Shown here: positions 33,205 through 40,070 of the stretch, one piece after another
Numbering within the stretch: position 1 is the first letter of the stretch
How the letters are laid out: each line of letters begins with the position of its first letter
Source: Propionibacteriaceae bacterium
GTDB taxonomy: Bacteria; Actinomycetota; Actinomycetes; Propionibacteriales; Propionibacteriaceae
Reading direction: 5' to 3'
DNA: 40,070 nt
Assembly: GCA_027492675.1 (NCBI GenBank)
Contig: JAPUEI010000084.1
Span: forward strand, 1 to 40,070
Notes under the pieces: generated by a model
The model's input: only the letters and a program-made list of their open reading frames with translations
Database searches by the model: none
What the model was told of the DNA's origin: nothing
Made by a program: the position numbers and the translations under genes

Positions 33205-34548
33205 GTGACGAACCATCCGGACGAGACGCATACGCTGCGCGACCGCGTCGACGAAGCCATCTCGTGGTTCACCGGGACCGATGAGCCTGTCGAGGAGACC
33301 TCCCCTGAGGAGACCGCGCCGATGACCGACGAGGCCCCCGCCGGGGCGGTGGTTCCTGCCGAGGTGCTCGCGGACCAGACCGAACAGCTCCCCGACGCCC
33401 AGCCCGTGCCCGCTGACGAGGCTCCCGTCGCCGACACCGAGCTGACCGACGAGGAAGACCCCGATGCGACCGTACTTCGCCCGGCGCCCGCTCCCAGCGA
33501 CCCCGTCGCCCTCACGTCGCCCTGGCCGCCCGTGAGCTTCCCCAAGCCCGCGACGCCCCAGTCGGCCGCCGAGCCCGAGGCGGACGCCCAGCCCGAGACC
33601 TACACCGAGCCCCCGAGGGCCGTTGACCCCATTGTCGCCGTGCCCGCGGCCGTGGACGCCGCTTCGTTGGCGACGCCGACCGTCCCCGAGCCGGAGCCGG
33701 TGGCCGAGGTCGCGCCGGAACCCGAGCCGATCGAAACCCCCGAGCACGAGGTGGTCGGTATCGAGTCCAGCGAAGTCGACGAGCCAACCCGGATCCACCC
33801 GATCGACGAGTCCCTCGGCCTGCCGGTCGAGTTCGACTCCGGCGCCGTCGCCGAGCCCCCGTCCGAGCCTGAGGACGAGCCCGCAGCCCAGCGGTCGTTC
33901 TTCCGCGACGAGGCGCCCACCATGGCCATGGGCGCGGGCGCCATCGGCGTCGCCGCCACCGAGAAGACCGCGGTCCTGGACGCTCAGGAGGCCGCACGCC
34001 TGCGCCGCGAGGAGCGCGCGGCGCGCGACCGTCAGCTGGGCAAGGTGATCGCGTCCTCCGACGACGACGACGAGCCCCTCGTCACGCCGTTCACCACGCC
34101 GAGCACGTACAAAGGTCTTCCGTCGTTCGGATTCCTCGTGTTCCGCCTCGTCATCGCGACGGTCGTCGGCATCCGCGCCTGGCAGCACCTCACGCACCTC
34201 ACGGCGACGCGCCAGATGTGGGCCGCGACCGTGATGCCCAGCCCGGAGACCATGGCGTGGGTCCAGATCATCGCGGAGATCACCATCGCCGTGATGCTGG
34301 TCATCGGCCTGGGCACGCGCATCGCCGGGCTCGCCCTGGTCGCGCTGTCCGCCCTCCTGCTGGCGTTCGTTCAGTGGGGCGCGGTGAACCCGTTCCAGCC
34401 CAACGCGACCGACTTCATCGGCATCGTGGACGTTCTGCTCGTGGGCGCCGGCCTGCTCCTCGCGAGCGTCGGCGGCGGTCGCGCGGCGGTCGACGGCGCG
34501 ATCCACGTGGGCCACGTACGGCGCAAGAACAGCAAGCTCTTCGCCTGA
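33205..34548 (+). CDS. DoxX-family membrane protein with a long acidic N-terminal region
   Basis: 447 residues. About 300 residues of disordered, Pro/Glu/Ala-rich acidic sequence with no signal peptide precede a DoxX domain of four membrane helices (PSFGFLVFRLVIATVVGIRAWQHL, then AWVQIIAEITIAVMLVIGLG, a third helix, and GIVDVLLVGAGLLLASVG). Just before the membrane part is a charged helix EAARLRREERAARDRQLG. DoxX proteins act in redox or sulfur handling in some bacteria; the role here is unknown. GTG 33205 is chosen because GAGGAG lies at 33194-33199; the frame is open upstream to 32998 but without coding character. Confidence 0.85.
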   Translation: MTNHPDETHTLRDRVDEAISWFTGTDEPVEETSPEETAPMTDEAPAGAVVPAEVLADQTEQLPDAQPVPADEAPVADTELTDEEDPDATVLRPAPAPSDPVALTSPWPPVSFPKPATPQSAAEPEADAQPETYTEPPRAVDPIVAVPAAVDAASLATPTVPEPEPVAEVAPEPEPIETPEHEVVGIESSEVDEPTRIHPIDESLGLPVEFDSGAVAEPPSEPEDEPAAQRSFFRDEAPTMAMGAGAIGVAATEKTAVLDAQEAARLRREERAARDRQLGKVIASSDDDDEPLVTPFTTPSTYKGLPSFGFLVFRLVIATVVGIRAWQHLTHLTATRQMWAATVMPSPETMAWVQIIAEITIAVMLVIGLGTRIAGLALVALSALLLAFVQWGAVNPFQPNATDFIGIVDVLLVGAGLLLASVGGGRAAVDGAIHVGHVRRKNSKLFA

Positions 34549-34621
34549 CGTACGGTCACGACACCGGCACGGTTGCGCCGCTGCCATCGCACAACAGCCC
34601 TCGGGGTGACACAGTAAGCGC

Positions 34622-36934
34622 GTGTTCACGACCCTCGGCCGACTGACGACGCGGCATCCGCTCGTCGTCATCGCCCTGTGGCTGCTGCTCGCCGCGACGG
34701 CGGGCGCGCTCGCGATCGGCGGGGTGGGCGGACAGGGCCTGTTCGACCGGCTGAAGACGTCAGAGCCCCGGGTGCCGGGGAGCGGGTCGGAGAAGGCATC
34801 GGTGATCCTCGAGAACTCGGGCGGCGGCAAGGCCGTACGTCTCCTGGTCACCGGCGTGACGATGAGCGATCCCGCGCTGCTGCTGAAGCTTGCACCGACA
34901 GTGACCACCGCCCGTACGGACCTCTCGGCCATCGCGCACGTGGCGTCAGTGCTCGACCCGTGGGCGGTCCAGCCGCCCGACCCGCGGATCCTGCCCTACC
35001 TCGCGACGGATGGGAACGGCTTCATCCTCAGCGTCGTGCTGGCCGACAAGCTCAGCGACGCCGACGAACGTACAGCCAGCTCGTCCGTCACGACCCGCCT
35101 GCGGACGCTCGGCGCCGATCTCGTCGCCGCCGTGCCCGGGGCGTCGGTCAAGGTGTCCAGCGACCGGCTGATCACGCAAGAGATCAACGACATCATGGAG
35201 ACAGATCTCGTACGGGCCGAGGCCGTCTCCCTGCCCATCTCGCTGATCGTCATGGTCTTCGTGTTCGGCGGCCTGCTCGCAGCCGGCATGCCGATCATCG
35301 GAGCGGTCGCCTCGATCCTCGGCGGGTTCGGGTTGGTGCTCGCCCTGTCGTACGTCATGAAGCTGGACGCCGTCACCACCAACGTCGTGACCGTCATCGG
35401 GCTCGGCCTGTCGATCGACTACGGGCTGCTCATGGTGTCGCGCTTCCGCGAGGAACTCGCGCTCGTCGGCGCCCAGCCGACCGGAGGCCCCAGCCGCCGC
35501 GACCCGTTGGTGCAGCGCGCCGTCCAGCGGACGGTGGCCACGGCAGGTCGTACGGTCGCGTTCTCGTCGCTGACCATCGCGATCTCCGTGCTCGGACTGC
35601 TGGCCATGAGTCCGAACATCCTGCGCGGCATCGGGGTCGCCGCCGCCAGCGTGGTGGTGCTGGCGCTGCTGTCGGCGACGACGCTGCTACCGGCCGTGCT
35701 GACGGTGACCGGTCGCCAGTTCGTACGGCCCAGCCTGCTCAGCCGCGTCCCCGGCCTCCGGTCGGTGCTGCGAGTTCTCGGGGACGTCTCGACGGACTCC
35801 GGCGCGTTCTACACGCTGGCCCGGTGGGTGCAGCGACGCGCGTGGATCGTGATGATCGGGTCGCTGCTGGTGCTCGCGGCCCTGGTCACGCTGCTCGGCG
35901 GTCTCCAGCTGCGCAACACCGGCCTCGGCCTGCTGCCGAAGGGCGGCGAGCAGGACACGTACTTCAAGGCCCTCGCCGACGACTACCCCTATCTGGCGGC
36001 CCCCGACGCGTACGTCGTCACCTCCAGCGACCCCGGCGACGCCGAGCTCGCCAACCTCATGACGCGCATCAAGGGCGTCGCTCACGTCAAGACCGTCGAC
36101 CCGCCGATCCGCGTGGACGCCGACCACGTGCTGCTGCAGGTGCGGTTCGACCTTGCCGACGGCGGGGGTCGGGAGGCGACCACGGCGGTACGAGACATCC
36201 GCGCGCTCGACGCGTCCCTGCTCGTCGCGGGCGAGGCGGCCGGTCAGATCGACTTCGCGGACGCGCTCAAGAAGGGGTTGCCGGTCGCCGCGGCGCTCGT
36301 GGTGGCGGCCGTGTTCGTCCTGCTCTTCCTCATGACCGGATCACTCCTGGTGCCGGTCAAGGCCTTCATCACCAACGGCCTCTCGTTGGCCGCGTCGCTG
36401 GGCATCGCGACCTGGATCTTCACCAGCGCCCACGGGTTCGCGACGACCGGCCTCGAGTCGTACATCGTCGCTCTCGCCGTCGCCTTCGGCTTCGGGTTGG
36501 CGATGGACTACGAGGTCTTCCTGCTCGACAGGGTCAAGGAGCTGTACGACGCGGGGCAGAGCAACGACACCGCCGTACGGCTGGGGCTCCAGCGCTCGGG
36601 CCGCATCATCACCTCGGCGGCGTCGGTCATCGTCGTCGTGTTCCTGGGCTTCGGCTCGGGCTCGATGCTCCCCATCCAGCAGATCGGCATCACGCTCGCG
36701 ATCGTCGTGGTGCTCGACGCCACGCTCGTCCGCATGCTGCTCGTGCCGGCCACCCTCACGGTCCTCGGCGACCTCAACTGGTGGGCGCCGGAGTGGGCAC
36801 ACCGCCTGGCCCACCGGTTCGCGATCTCGGTCGTGCCGCTGCGGGCTGCCAACGCCCCCGTCAGCCACGCCCACAGCACCCCCCGCCGCGCCGCCGACCC
36901 CGACCTCCACGGCGCCGACAAGCACCAGCCGTAG
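34622..36934 (+). CDS. MMPL-family RND transporter
   Basis: 770 residues. Two repeats, each with one helix, a large external domain and five further helices. The proton-relay segments are IGLGLSIDYGLLMVSRFREEL in the first half and AFGFGLAMDYEVFLLDRVKEL in the second. Family members export lipids or drugs in actinobacteria; substrate unknown. The N-terminus LTTRHPLVVIALWLLLAA is a normal opening helix and the start is GTG 34622. The cytoplasmic tail is short and His/Pro-rich. No partner MmpS gene or regulator is adjacent. Cluster J follows the stop by 2 bp. Confidence 0.94.
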   Translation: MFTTLGRLTTRHPLVVIALWLLLAATAGALAIGGVGGQGLFDRLKTSEPRVPGSGSEKASVILENSGGGKAVRLLVTGVTMSDPALLLKLAPTVTTARTDLSAIAHVASVLDPWAVQPPDPRILPYLATDGNGFILSVVLADKLSDADERTASSSVTTRLRTLGADLVAAVPGASVKVSSDRLITQEINDIMETDLVRAEAVSLPISLIVMVFVFGGLLAAGMPIIGAVASILGGFGLVLALSYVMKLDAVTTNVVTVIGLGLSIDYGLLMVSRFREELALVGAQPTGGPSRRDPLVQRAVQRTVATAGRTVAFSSLTIAISVLGLLAMSPNILRGIGVAAASVVVLALLSATTLLPAVLTVTGRQFVRPSLLSRVPGLRSVLRVLGDVSTDSGAFYTLARWVQRRAWIVMIGSLLVLAALVTLLGGLQLRNTGLGLLPKGGEQDTYFKALADDYPYLAAPDAYVVTSSDPGDAELANLMTRIKGVAHVKTVDPPIRVDADHVLLQVRFDLADGGGREATTAVRDIRALDASLLVAGEAAGQIDFADALKKGLPVAAALVVAAVFVLLFLMTGSLLVPVKAFITNGLSLAASLGIATWIFTSAHGFATTGLESYIVALAVAFGFGLAMDYEVFLLDRVKELYDAGQSNDTAVRLGLQRSGRIITSAASVIVVVFLGFGSGSMLPIQQIGITLAIVVVLDATLVRMLLVPATLTVLGDLNWWAPEWAHRLAHRFAISVVPLRAANAPVSHAHSTPRRAADPDLHGADKHQP

Positions 36935-36936
36935 GG

Positions 36937-37017
36937 GATCCCAGTTTTGGCCGTCGAGATCAGCGAATCAGCCTCAGACGGCCCGTACCCGTCATCTGGA
37001 CCGCAGAAACTCGGATC
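36937..37017. repeat. Repeat pair (cluster J) in the convergent gap between the MMPL gene and tmk
   Basis: A 24-bp direct copy at 36937-36960 beginning GATCCCAGTTTTGG and an inverted copy at 36994-37017, which read inverted begins GATCCGAGTTTCTG; 19 of 24 positions agree. The start resembles cluster D (GATCGGAGTTGTGG). Confidence 0.75.
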
Positions 37018-37027
37018 GCCCTGCTGC

Positions 37028-37645
37028 TCACGAAGCCGCCAGAAGCTCCTCTACCCGTGCACGGATGGCCGCCTCGATGGCGTCGCGGTCGTCGCGGCCC
37101 GGCACGACGAGGTAGCGGCCGGGGTCCCGGGCGGCGAGGTCGAGGTAGTGGGTGCGTACGCGCTCGTGGAACTCGTCGCCCGCGGCCTCCAGCCGGTCCA
37201 GTTCGGTCTTCTCGCCCACTGCCTGGTCGACCGGCACGTCGAGCACGATCGTGAGGTCTGGACGCAGCTCGTTCGTGGCCCAGTCCGTGAGGTAGCGCAC
37301 CTCATCCAGCGCCAGCACGCGGCCCGCGCCCTGGTACGCGATCATCGAGTCGACGTACCGATCGCTGACGACGACCTTGCCCGCCGCGAGTGCCGGTCGC
37401 ACCACCTCGTACACGTGTTGTGCCTTGTCAGCGGCGTACATCATGGCCTCGGCCCGCGGCGCGACATCGCCCCACTTCGGGTCGAGCACGAGGTTGCGCA
37501 GGACCGCGCCGACCGGGGTGTCCCCCGGCTCGTACGTCACGACGACCTCGTGCCCGGCTTCCTGCAGCCAGGCCGCCAGGCGGGTGATCTGCGTGGTCTT
37601 GCCGGCCCCGTCCCCGCCCTCGAGGACGATGAACAGACCCGACAC
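37028..37645 (-). CDS. tmk: Thymidylate kinase
   Basis: 205 residues; phosphorylates dTMP to dTDP with ATP. The P-loop FIVLEGGDGAGKTTQ is at the N-terminus, the nucleoside-binding VVSDRYVDSMIAYQGAGR is intact, and a LID segment follows. GTG 37645 begins 2 nt after the topA stop, so the two are one transcriptional and probably coupled translational unit, the usual actinobacterial order. It converges on the MMPL gene. Confidence 0.97.
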   Translation of the reverse strand: MSGLFIVLEGGDGAGKTTQITRLAAWLQEAGHEVVVTYEPGDTPVGAVLRNLVLDPKWGDVAPRAEAMMYAADKAQHVYEVVRPALAAGKVVVSDRYVDSMIAYQGAGRVLALDEVRYLTDWATNELRPDLTIVLDVPVDQAVGEKTELDRLEAAGDEFHERVRTHYLDLAARDPGRYLVVPGRDDRDAIEAAIRARVEELLAAS

Positions 37646-37647
37646 CG

Positions 37648-40070
37648 CTACGACTTCTTGCTCTTCGCCGCGACCGTACGGGCCGTGGTCGCTGCCGGCT
37701 TCTTGGCCGCGGGCTTCTTCGCGGCAGGCTTCCGTACAGGCGTCTTCTTCGGCGCCGGCCCCTTCGCGCGCTTCTCGGCGAGCAGCTCGGCCGCCCGCTC
37801 GGGGGTGAGGTCTTCGACCGCGTCGTCCTTGCGGAGCGTGGCGTTGGTCTCGCCGTCGGTGACGTACGCGCCGAACCGCCCGCTCTTCACGACCATCGGC
37901 TTGCCGGTCGCGGGGTCGTTGCCGAGTTCCTTGAGCGGCGCCGCGGCGGCCGCGCGGCCACGCTGCTTCGGCTGCGCGTAGATGGCCAGCGCCTCCTCCA
38001 ACGTGACGTCGAAGATCTGGTCCTCGGTCGTCAGCGAACGGGAGTCGGTGCCCTTCTTGAGGTACGGACCGTAACGGCCGTTCTGCGCCGTGATCTCGAC
38101 GCCGTCCGCGTCCGCGCCGACCACGCGCGGCAGGCTCAGCAGCCGCATGGCGTCCTCGAGCGTCACCGTGTCGACCGACATGGACTTGAACAGCGACCCC
38201 GTACGCGCCTTGGCCGTCTTCGGGGCGCCCTCGGGGAGGACCTCGGTGACGTACGGGCCGTAGCGGCCGTCCTTCGCCACCACCGGCAGCTTCGTGTCGG
38301 GCGTGGTGCCGAGCTCACGCTCGGTGACCGCCGGGGTGTCGAGGAGCTGACGCGCGTAGTCGGCGGTGAGCTCGTCGGGCGGCAGCTCGTCGGGCACGTT
38401 GGCCCGCTTGCCCTCGCCGTCCTCGATGTACGTGCCGTAGCGACCCACGCGGATCGTGATGTCCTCGGCGCCAGGGACGGGGAAGCTCGACATCGCGCGA
38501 GGGTCGATGTCGCTGAGCTCGGTGACAGCATCGCGAAGCCCCTCGGGGCCGGCTGCGTCCGTACCGAAGTAGAAGTCGCTCAGCACCGCCTTGCGATCGG
38601 CGCCGCCGTTGGCGATCTCGTCGAGGGTCTGCTCCATGTCGGCGGTGAACGCGTAGTCGACGAGGTGGCCGAAATGCTCCTCCAGCAGCCGCGTCACGGA
38701 GAACGCGAGCCACGTCGGCACGAGCGCCGAGCCCTTCTTGAACACGTAGTCACGGCTCGTGATGGTGCGGATGATCGAGGCGTACGTGCTCGGGCGGCCG
38801 ATCTCGAGCTCTTCGAGCTTGGCCACGAGGCTGGGCTCGGTGTAGCGGGCCGGGGGGCGCGTCTCGTGACCGGCCGGTACGACCTCGACGACGTCGAGTG
38901 CGTTGCCAGCGGTCAGCTGCGGCAGACGGGCCTGCGAGTCGTCGCCGGCCTCGTCGGGGTCGTCGTGCGCCTCGACGTACGCCTTGAGGAAGCCCGGGAA
39001 CGTGATCGTGCGGCCAGAGGCCGTGAGCGTGCACTCGGCGACCGGGGTGCCGAGGACGTTGACGCTAGTGTGGCGGGCCGCGAGAGACACGCTGACCGAC
39101 TCGCCGACGGCGTCGTTCATTTGGGAGGCGATGGTGCGCATCCAGACCAACTCGTACAGGCGGCGCTGGTCGCCCGTCAGCCCCGTCTCGGCGGGCGTCT
39201 TGAAGACCTCGCCCGCGGGCCGGATCGCTTCGTGGGCCTCCTGCGCGTTCTTGACCTTGGACGCGTAGATGCGCGGCTTCGGCGGCAGGAAGCTCGGGCC
39301 GTAGAGGGCGAGCACCTGCGCGCGGGCGGCGGCGATGGCCGTGTCGGAGAGCGTCACCGAATCCGTACGCATATAGGTGATCCAGCCACCCTCGTACAGG
39401 TCCTGGGCGACCGACATCGTGCGCTGCGCGGTGAAGCCGAGCTTGCGGCCGGCCTCCTGCTGGAGGGTCGTGGTGCGGAAGGGCGCGTACGGACGCCGCG
39501 TGTACGGCTTCGCGTCGACGCTCGTCACGGTGACTGCCGAGGTGCGCAGCGCGGCGGCCACGGTCTCGGCGGCGGTCTGGTCGAGGTGGACGAGGTTGCT
39601 GCGGATCGCGCCCGCCGCGGAGAAGTCGCGGCCCTGGGCGACGCGGGTGCCGCCGACGGCGGTCAGACGCGCGGTGAACGTGCTCGGGGTGGCCTCAGGG
39701 CCGGCGTCGAGCGTGGTGTCGACGTCCCAGTACGAGGCGGTGACGAAGCTGATCCGCTCACGCTCGCGATCGACGACGAGCCGCGTCGCGACGGACTGGA
39801 CGCGACCGGCGGAGAGTCGCGGCATGACCTTGCGCCACAGGACCGGGCTGACCTCGTAGCCGTACAGCCGGTCCAGGATGCGCCGGGTCTCCTGCGCGTC
39901 GACGAGGTCGGTGTCGAGGTCGCGCGGGTTGGCGACGGCGTCCGCGATGGCCTTCGGGGTGATCTCGTGGAAGACCATCCGCTTGGTCGGGACCTTGGGC
40001 TTGAGTTCCTGCAGCAGGTGCCACGCGATGGCCTCGCCCTCGCGGTCACCGTCGGTGGCCAGCAGGAGTT
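37648..40070 (-). CDS. topA: DNA topoisomerase I (type IA), C-terminal 806 residues; start beyond the window
   Basis: Relaxes negatively supercoiled DNA by single-strand passage. The visible part begins inside the TOPRIM domain with LATDGDREGEAIAWH, whose acidic residues bind magnesium. The catalytic Tyr is in GGWITYMRTDS (codon at 39375-39373). Instead of zinc fingers the C-terminus has several topoisomerase C-terminal repeats (RYGPYLKKG, RFGAYVTDG and similar) and ends in a KPAAKKPAAKKPAA basic tail, as in other actinobacteria. The N-terminal about 110 residues are cut off by the window edge. tmk follows after 2 nt. Confidence 0.97.
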   Translation of the reverse strand, partial: LLLATDGDREGEAIAWHLLQELKPKVPTKRMVFHEITPKAIADAVANPRDLDTDLVDAQETRRILDRLYGYEVSPVLWRKVMPRLSAGRVQSVATRLVVDRERERISFVTASYWDVDTTLDAGPEATPSTFTARLTAVGGTRVAQGRDFSAAGAIRSNLVHLDQTAAETVAAALRTSAVTVTSVDAKPYTRRPYAPFRTTTLQQEAGRKLGFTAQRTMSVAQDLYEGGWITYMRTDSVTLSDTAIAAARAQVLALYGPSFLPPKPRIYASKVKNAQEAHEAIRPAGEVFKTPAETGLTGDQRRLYELVWMRTIASQMNDAVGESVSVSLAARHTSVNVLGTPVAECTLTASGRTITFPGFLKAYVEAHDDPDEAGDDSQARLPQLTAGNALDVVEVVPAGHETRPPARYTEPSLVAKLEELEIGRPSTYASIIRTITSRDYVFKKGSALVPTWLAFSVTRLLEEHFGHLVDYAFTADMEQTLDEIANGGADRKAVLSDFYFGTDAAGPEGLRDAVTELSDIDPRAMSSFPVPGAEDITIRVGRYGTYIEDGEGKRANVPDELPPDELTADYARQLLDTPAVTERELGTTPDTKLPVVAKDGRYGPYVTEVLPEGAPKTAKARTGSLFKSMSVDTVTLEDAMRLLSLPRVVGADADGVEITAQNGRYGPYLKKGTDSRSLTTEDQIFDVTLEEALAIYAQPKQRGRAAAAAPLKELGNDPATGKPMVVKSGRFGAYVTDGETNATLRKDDAVEDLTPERAAELLAEKRAKGPAPKKTPVRKPAAKKPAAKKPAATTARTVAAKSKKS

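Overview
The window is a compact stretch of very GC-rich chromosome from an actinobacterium. Supporting signs are GC-ending codons, many GTG starts, an HPRT-TilS-DUF2342 cluster beside ftsH, a lysine/alanine-rich TopA tail followed by tmk, and several TANNNT -10 hexamers 6-8 nt before start codons, which is typical of actinobacterial leaderless genes. Protein resemblances suggest Propionibacteriales (Nocardioidaceae or Propionibacteriaceae-like), but I cannot fix the genus from sequence alone. There is no phage, transposase, CRISPR array or rRNA. One tRNA gene (Thr, anticodon CGT) is present.

Layout. 1-4.3 kb: ftsH (cut by the left edge), a ZIP-like membrane protein on the opposite strand, hpt, tilS and a DUF2342 metalloprotease. 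4.4-7.6 kb: a DUF4190 membrane protein, a DUF2752 protein coupled to a dacB-type penicillin-binding protein, and soluble pyrophosphatase ppa. 7.7-11.4 kb: a TRM11/RlmK-like methyltransferase, an AbiEi/DUF559-type protein, a SixA-type phosphatase and an RNase HI fused to a SnoaL/DUF4440 domain. 11.5-16.5 kb: DUF2207 protein, zinc-ribbon protein, PCu(A)C copper chaperone and Dyp-type peroxidase on the minus strand, then yqeY. 16.7-21.9 kb: membrane proton pyrophosphatase hppA and a secreted subtilase. 22.1-25.5 kb: glutathionyl-hydroquinone reductase, a DHA2 exporter and its coupled MarR regulator. 25.6-31.3 kb: tRNA-Thr, a membrane-anchored TAP-like hydrolase, a PSP1/RicT-like protein, a COX15/CtaA-family protein, an SDR epimerase and a DUF1905 protein. 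31.4-40 kb: holB, a 55-residue membrane peptide, a DoxX protein with a long acidic head, an MMPL transporter, tmk and topA (cut by the right edge).

The most unusual content is between the genes. Nearly every gap that follows a stop codon and is longer than about 70 bp carries a small cluster of about 16-24 bp repeats. Copies within one gap are nearly identical, but each gap has its own sequence. None is found in the divergent promoter gaps. In convergent gaps the copies next to the plus-strand gene are direct and those next to the minus-strand gene are inverted, so copies mostly read in the sense direction of the gene they follow. Three clusters (after ppa, after the Dyp peroxidase, and between the subtilase and the glutathionyl-hydroquinone reductase) share a GGSGAGAG core with a 21-22 bp period, and two others (after yqeY and after the MMPL gene) share GATCSGAGTT. 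I know of no described element with this behaviour; 3'-end formation or insulation is my leading inference.
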